A stretch of 64,000 bases of DNA, from the NCBI RefSeq assembly GCF_003073045.1, contig NC_037590.1:22780449-22844448 (forward strand), read 5' to 3'. Source of the DNA: Pomacea canaliculata (taxonomy: Eukaryota; Mollusca; Gastropoda; Architaenioglossa; Ampullariidae). How positions within the stretch are numbered: the stretch's first letter is position 1; each line of letters opens with the position of its first letter. Positions 12,999 to 25,000 of this stretch are shown here, in pieces. The translations under genes and the position numbers were made by a program. Under the pieces are notes generated by a model. That model was not told where the DNA came from, searched no databases, and saw only the letters and a program-made list of their open reading frames with translations.

Positions 12999-15900
12999 TT
13001 AAGTCTTTTTATTTTGTCTATACAAGTCAATGACACTCTGACGTAGACTGTCCATTTTCAGCTGTTGGCCAGGAGACAAATTTTTCCGAAGGTTACATTT
13101 TCCAAGCTGGTGTGATGAAGCACTGTTCTCAAGCAAATTGTCTTTTAGCAACAGAGACTTCACCCAAGGCTGTGGATTAAATAAAATTTATACTTTAACT
13201 CCGAACACTTTCACTTTAAAACTTGAAATTACACACCCTCTGTTTTATTTTAGATAATTCAGGAGATCATCCCTATACCTCAAGAAAATGTGATGTCATA
13301 AAATTATTTCATGGACTTTTTTGCCGTCTGGGAGTAATCCTCTAAAACTATTAAACTTGAAAAGTTACAAACCTCATCTTTTTTTTCTTTAAAAGAAAAG
13401 CAAAAGCCATACCTTGTCAGACTGATTTGCTTTACGTGGGAGAGTTTTTATAATTGGTGGAGCATGAACCACTTCTCCAAATTCAACTTTATCTGGTAGA
13501 GAAGAAGGACAGCATAACATGAATGGAATATTTATAATTGTTTCTGTAAAAGCTACATTCCATACACTGACACAGATCAATTCATGAGTAATCCATTTGC
13601 ACCAGCAATGCCTGAGTACACCCAATTATATGATTGAATTTCCAACTTATGTGGAGTCTTCATTCCAAAGTTCACATACTCTACTTGATTACTAACATTT
13701 TAGACTTAAAAAACCATCTATTCTGGGTAATGAGGCAATACCCCTAAGAGAAAGTATACACAAATTAGGAATACAGCTGTACCAAGGTATGTGAAAAATG
13801 TAAAGTCAACAATATTTATACTCTACAGCATATCCAAATCTAAGCAAAGAAAAATACACCGCACCCAGTTTTAAATACTCAAACAATCCAAAGGAAAATT
13901 TTTTGAATCCTCTGAACAAACAGTTAACAAGGAATTGATGAAATTTTGTCTTACACTAAAATCTTATGAATTTGTAAAAAGTATCCACTTTTAAGATGAA
14001 AGTTTATTAGTGTTTATGCTTTATACATCCTGAAATATCTATAGATATTGCATAATAAAAGCTATGACAAAAAACCACAAGGCAATGAATCATTAGCTAG
14101 TAAGCACAGAAGAAAACTGTACTCAGTATCCTCATGTTTTATGGTGAGTACCAAATCAAAGATATGTATTGCACAAAAATAACTAATAACAGCATGGAGC
14201 ACAATAAAATGTTGATGCAATACTAGTCCCAGTTAAATCTAAGCTTGTGTATTCTGTACTATGACATGAGTTTTGTTCCGATAGATGTACATTTAGAATA
14301 CGTTGAAAAAAGTTTTGAAATTAAACAAACAAAAAAAAAAACCCCTCAACACCTTATCTTCCTGTACTTGCTCAACTTACCTTGAAATTTATCAAAGTCT
14401 TCTGTTTTTGCTTGCTTCTTTTCTTTTTCTCTTTCTTTCTTTGCTTGCTTCCGCAGTTTTAATTTTCTGTCAATCGCAAAAATGAAGGAGATCACTTATT
14501 GTACTCTGGTGGTTTACTAACCACTACTGTGTTAACATGCAGTGACCACGACCAAATAACGCATGACAACTATTCTTGCATGCAGAGTCCAGTGTATTTG
14601 TTAAAAATATTAGGAAAAGAACAGATGTCATTATGTGGCTACAGCTTCTATGAAAATCAAAGCTAAAAGTACTCGACTTTCACTGACCAATTCTAATCTT
14701 TTCTTCAGAAAAAGCCAGCACCAACTTTTTAAAAGCTTTTTCATGTAATAAAAAATGTAAGAAAGAAATAGTATGAGCTACTTATGCAACACACAAGAGA
14801 AGGTATATATATATTAAAAACGAAATATAAACACAACCAATCATACTTCATGCTTGATGCCAAATAATACTGAACAATGCAGCTTTTTCTTGGTGTAATA
14901 CAATCATATTAGCACTGCTATTAGTAAAAGAGGCAATTTTGAATTGGTGTTTTATGTTAAGCCACATCACATTGCTATATCACAGCAAGGCAGTCAGCCC
15001 TGTAAACAGATGCCACACACAGAAAAAGAACAGCATGCCTGAGACAAGAGCTGAACCCAGGACAGCCAACCCTCACTGTACTGGTGACAGGCACTAACAA
15101 TCCCACCACCAGACAGCCCTAGCAGCAGAAGCAACTAGCATCCAACATAAGAACAGGACTCAGATTGTCTTATTCCCTACTAAGATATAAAGAAACAAAC
15201 TCAAATTAAAAATATTATTACATAAAGACTGATGACAAAAATCAAACAGAAGAAATGAAAGTTTTATCTATTTCCTCTTGAATTACAAAGAAAAACAAAA
15301 TCAAAATGATTAAAAAGAAATATTTGAACTTACTCTTTTTTTTTTGATTTTCCCTCATCTTCTTTGTGAGAGGAAGAGGTTCGGTCGATCTGAAAGAATG
15401 TCAACCTTTATATGAGAAAGAGTGTGTTTTGCTGTGAAATGTAACATGAGGTCAAATGATAAGTTATTACATGCTAATGTAGCCTACGAAAAAGCAAAAT
15501 TTACACTGTTCACTTAAAAATTTTCTTAAGTCATTTATTTACAAAGAATATGGACAATAACTCCACAACTTTACAGTTTAGATAGAATTACAAAAATTCT
15601 TAAATTTTAGGATGATTATGTTAAATCTAATCAGATCTTTCACATCTCTTTATGATTTTAGCATGGATGTGTATAGGATGACTGCTGTCTGCCGAGACCA
15701 ATGCTTAGCCTCTTGCAAAGTTCTCTGCTGTTAGTCTCAGCGAGCCTAAACAATGAATGTGACTAAACCGGAAGTTTTATGTACACTAGTCTCGTTTTAG
15801 TAGTTAACTGGAAAAAAATTGTCTGCAAGCAGTCCAGTAATACAAGTTCGTGATTTTAGTGCTGTGCATTTATCTGTGTTCATATATTTATTGATGACTA

Positions 15901-18103
15901 GTAATTAATAATACCCAAGACTTTGTTCTAAATTATGAATTATACACAGATGTAGAACACATACAGCCAAAAACACAACCATGCCATTTTCAACAAAAAA
16001 AGCATAAATTATTTTATGAGCTCAGAGTTTTTGTAATGTGGCTTCCACTTGAAACGGTTTAGTGTTTAGAAAACCACGCACAAGTCAATTCTTGACTATG
16101 ACCCTTAGTTGATTCATCCATAACCCAAGTTTATTCGACCACAGTTCACAGTAACACACAGCAAGATGTACAATTACGTACACCTTTCTCTATGTGTGTC
16201 AGCCAAGGATGAAATTCACTTATTTTGTGGTCAAACTTTCACAAAGATAATGACACACCCATACACATGAAATTTAAAAACAAAATTGCTTAAACTGTAT
16301 GAATATGCCTACAAATATGAATTACACTATGACTCTTGAAAAATCATGGCAGGTTAAAGTTCAAAAAGTAAAGCGAAAGCTTTTCTGTCAATAATGATCA
16401 AAAGCCTATTTTTTTCAGAAATAACAATGCACACCCTATACTTTTTTTCCAGTTGTGACTCTTTTATAACTTCTTTAGTTTCCATGTTGACACGATTCAT
16501 AAATGCCTTATTAGTCTCTCCCTTCTCTTTCTGGAATACTGGTGCTTGAGGCATTGGTTCCAGGCAAGTATTAAGATCTTGTGCCTTTTCTGTTTAAAAA
16601 GAAAAAGTCCATGAAGAAGTTGCTGTGTTTATTATACTTAAAAGTAATAACAGGTCAAGAGAAGATATTATCAAAAAGATCTGCCTTTTAATAGATGGTC
16701 TTAGGACTTATGAGAACTTAATAAAATCTGCATTCCAAATGTCTGCTGGTCCATCCTAAAACTTAAGTATCATTATCAAAATATATAACAATACTTATAA
16801 CTTTAATTTCTTTGTACAGTATGAGCTGCCAATTAAGAATAGCAGCAATGTAAGCTAATGTTGTGTGTTGTAACACAAACACTGCCCAAATAAATGTAAC
16901 TTTTGTCGAGCAAAATATAAATTAAGAGAAAAAAAAGAAGCTTGTTAAAGTGCTAGGGCTACAGAGCTGGTGATGTAATTGTAGTACTACTGTAAACTAT
17001 TCTGTCACTTCAGTGCTTGTACTTTAATTGGATGTTGAAAGTTTGGCCATAAAAAAACGTGGCTATCACATAATAGTAGGGATTGGCTATCACTGCCTAG
17101 GCCTCATGGTCTATGTGCCCTCTTAAAGTCACTTAAATATACGCTGGGTCTAAGCTTCACATAAACATTATATTATTCATCACAGCTGTAAAATATATCA
17201 TAAAGTTTGGAATGTTACTTAGAGAGTTCTCGAAGCTATTCAAATTTGGTTCATATGAAATGAGCTTTAATTAGCAGCAATTTCCGTGTGAAAAATAACA
17301 TTTGCGTTTAGTAGTAATACAGCGTATGATAAAAACTTGTGGTGAGGAGAAAAATATAAGCATATCAATGTCATCGCATCCATGAAACATCTTAAACATT
17401 TGAATAAAGTCTTTGATCCATATGATACTTTTTTCTTACTCATATTGCGAATGATTTCTCTTTTTTGCTTTCTGCTTTTCTTCTTCAGTTCTGCAGCCTG
17501 TTTTGTGTTGCGGATAAGTTCCTTAAACCTGCGTGGAACCTCCTGATCAAGGTTCTCTGGTGCATTGTCGCGCCCAGCAAACATCCTGCAAAACATACAG
17601 CACTCATAAGCTAACAACGATTTCTCAGTAACTGTAAACTATTTGCAAGTAAGGCGACGTGTCGAAAATTTTGGAAGAAAGTTGACTGAACAGCAATATA
17701 ATTATTAGCTAAAACGATTACACTCTGTGAAGATACTGTTATAATTGGTTTTGTTGAGTGCACGTTTGACAATAACAATAACAATAACAATAGACTTTAT
17801 TAATCCCAACGGGCAATTTAAACATGGGAGCTGTGCCCTGCGTCCAAAATATATGTATGGAAAAAAAAACAACAACACACACACAAACACACACACATGC
17901 ACACAGCACACCTACCATCACACATACACCGCTGATAGTTCATCAGTGATTGAGTTATATTGAGTTGTTTGCTACGTTATAAAGATTTTGAACAAAGCAA
18001 CATATAATGCTGACCTTTCTTTTCGCTCTCCATGGTAAAACGGGTCAACAAACTTTATTTTCTTATGTTTTTTGCTTTTTTGAGGCTTCGAAATTTTTCC
18101 CAT
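12999..18103 (-). CDS. CCDC137: coiled-coil domain-containing protein 137, 7 exons
   Basis: CCDC137 (RaRF) is a small basic protein; in vertebrates it is nucleolar and sequesters the retinoic acid receptor. Minus-strand exons: 18103-18015, 17585-17440, 16589-16435, 15389-15334, 14466-14381, 13492-13413, 13169-12999, giving 783 bases and 260 residues with all phases closing. Family blocks: a lysine-rich start (MGKISKPQKSKKHKK), EVPRRFKELIRN, the QKEKGETNKAFMNRV block (vertebrate QRKGESDGAYIHRM), a charged coiled-coil segment KQAKKEREKEKK, KVEFGEVVHAPP (vertebrate VKFGEVVLQPP) and a C-terminal LSPGQQLKMDSLR helix. The exon 3 donor (AGG|GTGTGC) was chosen because it alone keeps the downstream frame. 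It is divergently arranged with OXLD1, whose start lies 968 bases away. The assignment rests on short conserved blocks, but their order and spacing are convincing. Confidence 0.87.
14942..15123 (-). repeat. tRNA-derived SINE, family 1 copy 2 (CCDC137 intron)
   Basis: The reverse complement aligns with copy 1 over nearly its whole length, including TGTCCTGGGTTCAGCTC and GTGGCATCTGTTTACAGGGC. It lies in the intron between CCDC137 exons 4 and 5. Confidence 0.75.
15660..15855 (+). repeat. unclassified interspersed repeat, copy 1 (CCDC137 intron)
   Basis: About 195 bp match, as reverse complement, the sequence at 38,757-38,955. Shared words include CTGTCTGCCGAGACCAA, CGAGCCTAAACAATGAATGTG and GCAAGCAGTCCAGTAATAC. 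I cannot assign a family; the length suggests a MITE or SINE. Confidence 0.75.
17769..17835 (-). repeat. truncated LINE/SINE 3' tail with (ATTGTT)n end
   Basis: On the minus strand this reads AAATTGCCCGTTGGGATTAA, then ATAAAGTC and several ATTGTT units. Such tails followed by a short repeat are typical of CR1/L2-type LINEs and SINEs using them. Only the extreme 3' end is present. Confidence 0.45.
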
Positions 18104-19070
18104 TTTAAAGTCTCCTCGAGTCACTAAGGAGAACGAAGTTGGAAAAAGCGTGCTGTTGTAGTGCTGATGTTTAGAGTTGTTCCCCTTCGATACTGTTTCC
18201 GGGATGTCGTCTGCGTGAGGGCACGGAGTACAAACTTAAAAACAAAAAATCAAGCAAATAAACAAAACTAGATAGTGGGAATTACTTTGCGTGGTATCAT
18301 CCTGATTTTATGCATGTTAAAAAAATAGCATTATGGAACTCTTTCAAACGAGATTTGTGGTATCATTTATGCGTAATGGAAAGAATTGTTTGTTTTTCCG
18401 AAGTGTTAAAAATAACAATATTATTAATAACATAGTACAAGGGTGGGCAAAATACGGACGTTTTTGGACCAGTCCGTCTGCTAAAATGTCAACTGCATTT
18501 GTTTTCCCTTTTTTTTTTAATTCAGCCTAGGTTAATTAGATTGAAATTTAATTTATAAAATACAGCAGCGTTAGAAATCGGCAGTCCGTAACATTCTAAC
18601 ACAAAGTACATGGATAACAATAACACGGCTGACATGTCTGCTGTCGTTAGAGTCGTCAAAGGAAAGACTGGTTTTAAAGTTTTATTGTGAGCGAATTCAA
18701 ACAGCTTTACACAATCAATTCGTTAAGTAAACTCCATCATCTACTCATTTGTTGACCATTCCATTATCATTATAAGTTTGTTGTGTAGCAACAATTTTCT
18801 ATGCATAAATCTTGGAAAATGACACCAATGTTTAGAACAAATTCTTTTTCTTTGATTACACAAAATTTATATATCTATATGTTCCAGGTGTGTGTGTTGG
18901 TCCATAATTTCTGATCAGCAAGAGCAGGGAATTGGATTGCTGATGATTTGTGCATCATGAAAAGCTATTTGAAATGATCGGGTATTGGTCATTTGCACAG
19001 TTTACACACTGTAGTCCCAGAAAAGAATGTCATGAAATGAATATTTCAAGTTAGAAAAAAGTGTAAAAAT
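18104..19070. promoter_or_regulatory. divergent CCDC137/OXLD1 intergenic region (likely bidirectional promoter)
   Basis: This 967-bp gap separates the start codons of two head-to-head genes, so both promoters must lie within it unless either gene has a distant 5' exon. A hAT-like fragment (18,438-18,795) occupies over a third. The part next to CCDC137 (18,104-18,240) is the most GC-rich and is the likelier core. No TATA box is evident. Confidence 0.55.
18438..18795 (+). mobile_element. hAT-like non-autonomous transposon, family A copy 2 (3' truncated)
   Basis: It begins CAAGGGTGGGCAAAATACGG and follows copy 1 through GGCTGACATGTCTG to the block near ATTCCATTATCATTATAAG, then is lost before the right terminus. 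It sits inside the CCDC137/OXLD1 divergent promoter region. Confidence 0.7.
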
Positions 19071-19562
19071 ATGTTTAGCAGCGGCATTTGCATGCAGTAC
19101 TACAAGATCTTTCAAGGTTTGATGTCCTGCCAATGCCAGCTACATGCAAGTGACTTTTTTGTGCAGAAACATTCATGTTTACAGTATAACTTTAATCTTT
19201 ATGGAAAATCTTCTTCTTGTTACGGACAAGAAGAAAACGGGATTTCATCCCAGGAGCCCAGCAATACCTACACTGATAAAAACTGTAACTTGTCCCCGAA
19301 GAATAGCAAAACGAAGCCCATGGACTCTACAGCTGTTGTGTGGAACTCATTCCTAGCTCCTCCAAACATCCCTGGCAAAGGACCTCCTCCAGAACCACCA
19401 GTGGAGTGTTGCATGACTGGATGTGTGAACTGTGTATGGATCACATATGCTGAAGAGCTGAAGAAGTATTACAGTGATGGAGGTATAATGGCAAAGCAGG
19501 CCATAGAAAAAATTGAAAATCCTTCCCTTAAAGCCTTCCTTAAATTTGAGCTTGGCATTTGA
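19071..19562 (+). CDS. OXLD1: oxidoreductase-like domain-containing protein 1, single exon
   Basis: This 163-residue intronless frame ends in the oxidoreductase-like domain (vertebrate OXLD1 is about 147 residues). The signature is PPPEPPVECCMTGCVNCVW (near residues 104-122), with its cysteine cluster, then TYAEELKKYYSDGG and a C-terminal NPSLKAFLKFELGI helix matching vertebrate NLKAFLRMEI. The N-terminal 90 residues are poorly conserved, cysteine-rich and could hold a mitochondrial presequence, since the vertebrate protein is reported as mitochondrial; I see no clear cleavage site. Its biochemical role is unknown. The ATG at 19071 is the first in frame; an upstream non-coding exon is possible. 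It is divergent from CCDC137. Confidence 0.93.
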   Translation: MFSSGICMQYYKIFQGLMSCQCQLHASDFFVQKHSCLQYNFNLYGKSSSCYGQEENGISSQEPSNTYTDKNCNLSPKNSKTKPMDSTAVVWNSFLAPPNIPGKGPPPEPPVECCMTGCVNCVWITYAEELKKYYSDGGIMAKQAIEKIENPSLKAFLKFELGI

Positions 19563-22065
19563 TGTTGAAAGTGTGGTAGAGGGAAATGTCAAAGTTAACC
19601 AGAGTTATAAGTTGCTGACAGGTTAATAGAATGTAAGCCTATAATTACTTAAGTCATGCTGCAATTTATTTTTGGGGTAAAGCTCAGGTTTATTTAATTC
19701 TGATATCAAGGAAGTGAAGTCCTTAAATACCCATTACCCATTTGTGGCTTCAAGGTGTACTGAAGTTGTTTGCACTGATATTTTGTATAGTCTAGATATG
19801 GTACTGAAATCTTATATGAAACTCAAACTTTAAGGTGTCCAGTTTATCAATCTTATTACTATAATATTAATAATAATTGCCATGTGGAGTTGAACTCAAT
19901 GCAGTGTGAAAGAAAGACTTCAAACAAATTGACAACAAAGAAACAGAAGACTCAGAAAAGGGATGGAACTATGACAAACAAATGAAAAGTATGAATGAAG
20001 ATTAGGAACAGAGGAATGAGCAAAGGAGTTTGCTTGATTATGAAAGTTATTAAAGAGATGGATTTTGAAGCTGGACTTGAAAGCTTCAAATCTAGATAAG
20101 CTCAGTAGTTAAAAGGCCAAACAATTCAACATGGAGGTCAGAGGAGAAGAAGGATGTGTTGACATGCTCTTGTCTGATTCATGGCGCAGAGAGGAGGACT
20201 ACAGGAACAAACTGAAGAGACTTGGTGGTAAGGTGTCTGCAGATTAGGGGGATATGCTGGAGTAGGTCCATAAAGACAAAGGTAACGCAGTAAGGGCAAT
20301 TTTGTAATCAGTGCAAGCTTGAACCAGTAGCTAGAAGAGCTCACACTGGTGGGGTAGAACATTGTTTTTGGCCTACAGAAGACAAGCGGCATTATTCTGA
20401 GTATTTAAAACTTTTTCAGTAGGTGATTTGAAGGATCAAGTAAAGAGTTAACAAGCCTTGAGAACAGATTATGTTTTAGCCAGAAAGCCGAATGTTGAAC
20501 ATTTATGTCTATGGGATTATGTCCCCTTGCATCACAAAGAAACAAGGTGCCTTTTTCAGGGATATTGAAAGAAAACCTTTTTAATGGTTTGAAGCTTAGA
20601 CTAATGAATAGTTTTATTATACTGTATTCTTATACTGTTTGACATTACAATTCTAAAAGTTCAAGGAGTTTTGCCTGATCATTGATTGCTTACTGTCAGG
20701 TCAGTTTTTTTTTTTTGCATTATGGTTTCTAAATAAGCAACTGACTGGGTATTCTAGGGCAAGTGCACCTACTCTAACACAATTTGGTCACTCTCAGGCA
20801 TTAGTTTCAGATGCATTGCCTGTTGAAAATAATGTGTGTTGTGCGCCATATAACCCAAATTCACATGATTCCACTCACCCACCCTACTTTCACACTACCT
20901 AAAAGACATGCCCTCTCTCTTCAAGATATGTTAAGGTATAAATGCTAAATATTGTGAATGCGTTAATATTAGCATATGACGTTATGAGTGGATATTATGC
21001 CATGCTAATATTAATCATATTAGTTCAGGGCAGTTGGTGGTTTAGTAGTTAAAGGGTCTTTCACCACAACAGTGAGAATTGGGTGTTGTGGGTTGTATCT
21101 TAGTTCCAACACACCCCTTTCTGAATGTGACCCCTGTTTATAGGGTTTTCTCCACGCACTCCAGTTTTCTCCTCCCTGTGTGTGTGTATGATGCATTTCA
21201 TGCCTACTAATAATTGTGTGCTCATGTGATTTCATGTAAGAGCCTTGAACCTGCTTTTGTCGGTGGGTAGAGGCACTCTATGAATAAACATTATATAGTT
21301 ATGTGCTTGTTTAAGATTGGTGCAAGATGGAAGTTCGTAATATCATGATCCAAACTCTGGCTTGATCAATGAATATGTTTTTAATTTACATTACTGAAAT
21401 GTGTATAAATATAATTTTGGTTATATATATAAAAAAATTTTTTTGAAAGTGCTGTACTACATTGATCATTCTCATGACACATTAAATTAACTTTGTGAGC
21501 CTGAGAGAATGTATAAATAGCATCTGTTTAAAAATAGATAATTAACTAAGTTGATGTTAGAAGTTGACAATTTTTTTTCTTGAAAGTTCAGTCCCCAAAC
21601 AAAAATTGACTTTGTAATCATAAAACCACGAGAAGAGGGATGCATCTGAAATTGAATAAGACTCAGAGAAAGCATTCAAATATTCAGTGAAAATATTCCA
21701 GCTGCATAAAAGTTTCTCCTGAAAACTGAAAGTGCGCAGTTATTTAATGTTGGTGCTATCCAGCATTTTCTTAAATGAGTAGAGGTGGGTGGGATAAATA
21801 GTCAAGTAATGTTCCTGACTAAATTGTAAAGTCTCTTGATGATTTGGTTTCCTCATTTCATGACCTTATTTTGGAGGTGCATCTTTTTGGAAACATACCT
21901 GCTTTGTTGGAAAAAAAACAAAAACCTTCACAATGTTGCAACTCTCCAAACCCCCACCATAAAAATGAACAGGTATGCCGCTGATTAAGAAATCAGCACC
22001 ATGGAGAAGTTGTATCTGTAACAGCTAAACAAAGAAGCTAGAGGTTCACCAACAATGTTTCTACT
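19563..22065. other. intergenic between OXLD1 and IQCK
   Basis: The OXLD1 3' UTR lies at the start. Between about 19,900 and 20,500 is a purine-rich, repeat-like stretch with no frame I can place, possibly a decayed transposon. A SINE lies at 21,026-21,298. The two genes converge here. Confidence 0.5.
21026..21298 (+). repeat. tRNA-derived SINE, family 2
   Basis: The head TGGTTTAGTAG fits the Pol III A box. A degenerate B box lies about 40 bases on. A central core GGGTTTTCTCC..ACTCCAGTTTTCTCC (21,142-21,172) resembles the core shared by several animal SINE/LINE tails. It ends GCACTCTATGAATAAAC. Confidence 0.7.
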
Positions 22066-22070
22066 TTATT
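22065..22070 (-). terminator. AATAAA overlapping the IQCK stop codon
   Basis: The minus strand reads GAA TAA AG, so the hexamer AATAAA contains the stop. No other canonical hexamer was seen in the next 150 bases. If used, the 3' UTR would be about 15-30 bases. Confidence 0.4.
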
Positions 22071-25000
22071 CTGATTTTTCTTCTAGTTCTGGGGATGTAG
22101 TGTCACCCTTTTCAGGCATTTTGCTTTCCCAAAAGTCATTGACACAGCTTTGGATGTTTCTATTGATCTCTCGCCATTCTCGCTGCCACTGCCACAGTTC
22201 TTGCACTTCAGGAGTTTTTCGCACCTTTGGAGACAAGCAAAAGTTTATAACTATGAACATCAAAAAGGCATACCCCTGCCAAGCATGAACACAAAAGTTT
22301 CCAAGTACAATGTACTTAGTAGGCTGTGCCATTGTTCTGATCCACATTTATTAGCTCAATAAATAAATATTTACCTTTTTTTTAAGAGACTTGACATAGG
22401 CAGAAATCAAGACATTAGGATCTAATAAAATAACAAATGAGATGGGTACAAAAAAACTTTTTATATCAAAATGAACTGAAAGAAAAGAATTTAAACAAGG
22501 CAAAAATCCACCTGATATCCTCGCCAGCGTGATTGAATAACCAGAGCAGCTTCATCCTCTGTCCAGACCAAAGAAAGTGGCAAAGGTGGTCTTGGGCTAA
22601 AATGTATAAATAAATGAAACATAAATGTTAAATCTTAATAATAATAATAACGATGATAATAATAAAGGTATAAGTCATGTATTCTTCCTACAGCAATTCA
22701 TGGTGCACGTATATAAGTATATACCTACATATGAACACATATTGGCAGCAGAAGGTAAAATTCAGATACTTTCAGAAGAAGAATTCCAGTGAATATGAAG
22801 TGGCAGTTCATTTGATGTGAGTGGACAGAAAAGGAACATGGACCAAATGTCCAAGGACTGTTCCAAAGACTAGCTCAAATGCATCAAAAGAGAAGCAGAG
22901 AGAATGAAGCAGTGTGTAGATACGAAGTGAGTTGGATAGGTAGGTTGGAGCATAGCCATTGAGACATAACAAAAGACTTTGACTCGAATACATTTAGAAT
23001 CTTGGAGCGAGTTGAATATAGTAAAGAGAGGTGGGATGTCAGTTTTCGTCTTACAGATGAGATGGGCAGCATTATTTTGAAATGCTTGAGAATATGCCTT
23101 CATATCTGGCTAATGCGTTGGCAACGATAATAGTATCACGTGCCAGCTGAGGGTCTTTCTGGGACAGAATATTGTTGACTATGACCCAGGTTCTTAGCAG
23201 AGTCAGAAACAGAAATGGTAATATTGTTAAGCTGAAGAGGGAGGGAGAAAGGAAGCAGAGCAAGATTTGGGCATGTGCCAATAAGAATGGCTTCAGTCTT
23301 ATTATAGAGTAAAAGTTTGTTGTTTGTCATCCAATTTCTTATATCTTTATAGTAGGTGGATGTGGAGGACAACAGCATCTATATCTTGTCAGGTGTTTCA
23401 CTATCTTGGAGTTGAGAGTCATCCACGTACAGATGATGTGTGATGTGAAGTGATTAAGGCAGAGAAAGGACATGTACAGAATGAATAGAACAGGGCCAAG
23501 GAAGGACCCTGCGGAACACAGCAGGTCAGTGAAACAGAATGTTGATGAGAAAAGTCTGCTGAAAAGGTAGGCAGAAAACGAAGTGACAGCCTTGTTAACG
23601 ATGCTAAATGATGAATAGGCTTAGAAGAATGGAATGGTCAATGGTGTCAAAAGCAGTGGAGACATCTAGGATGGTGAGTAGAGAGACTTTGATTAAAATC
23701 AGTTGACAGAAGAAGTTTGTTGAGAATCTGAAGAAGAGCTGTGAAATTGTCAATAGGCAGACTGGTGAAGCACCATCTTTTCTAAGAATTTGGACAAGAA
23801 AAACAGATTGGACACTGGACACTTCTCCAAGATTAGCATGTCATTCATGCCGCCAATGTGTGCTGTAATAAACTAATCCACTTCATAAAGACAGCATCTA
23901 ATTCATAAAAAAGAATTCTTTTGTGGACAGTGGTCTCAACATGCCACTTAAAATATAACCACTTAAACTAAACATTCTGATTATATATTTCACTTACTTA
24001 TCTTTGAGCCATTCTTTCACAAATGGAATTTCCATCAACTTAGTCTCTTCACGTCCAGTAAAGTTTGGATTCTTCCTGCACATAGTATCAAAAGACTTGG
24101 CTTGCAAAAAAGAGAGCCTTATAAGAAACTGTTTCCAAAATAATTTTTTTTGTTTTATTGAATTGTTCTTTGTTTTACTATCAATAAAGAGAAAAAGAAA
24201 AAAATTACGGAATAAAAGTTAATCACTCACATTTATCAAAAATGCATGCTGCATCTCTTTTTAAGCAGTCAGGTAGGGTATTTGGTTAATATCCTATTTT
24301 CATCCTTACCTGTATAGGTACTCCGACATAAAATCAAGAGCATTGAATTTCACCCATTTTCTCTGCAAATATAAAGAAAATTCATCGATAAATCATGCAA
24401 GAGAATAATTCTAAATAAAATAATTAGTGAATTATTAAGTTACAAGAAAGAAATATGAGCAAAAATATCTTGCCTGAAAGCATCTCTCTTCTTTTGCTGT
24501 TTTAAGTGTTTCTTCAAGTGCAGGAAGAATGTAGGGAAAGACATAGTGCTCCAAATAAACACGTGGTGGACCTAAAACAATTTTACAGTTATTGACAAAA
24601 AACACTCCATGGTTTTCTCATTCTTCTGTGTTTTCTTAAGCCTGACTATTACATATGGTTTTGTTTGACATTAAGACATACTGAAAATTAAGACAGCCTA
24701 GATTGTTTATGTTGATATTCACTCAGATTTAGAGAATAACAGGAGGTCAAGATTAAAATGGGAATTGAAATTCAGAATAAAATTATTCTTGGAAGGCTTG
24801 GTAATTATCTTGATCGCATTGACATTGAATAATATGCATGTTTTATGTTTGTGATAGATGGTAGGCGGTAGTAATAAATATATAGCAATATTCTTCACAA
24901 GAGACCACAGTTCTAAAACTACTTGATTATGTGTGTAAAATGTTGGACATACATGTGTCTTTTGGTGGAGCAGGTTGAGACTGAGGTGGTTTAGTAGTGG

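Noticed and set aside
17239-17439. Extension of CCDC137 exon 2 past 17,440
   Set aside because: A consensus donor (A|GTAAGA) and the next exon phase end the exon at 17,440; the downstream frame is unrelated intron.
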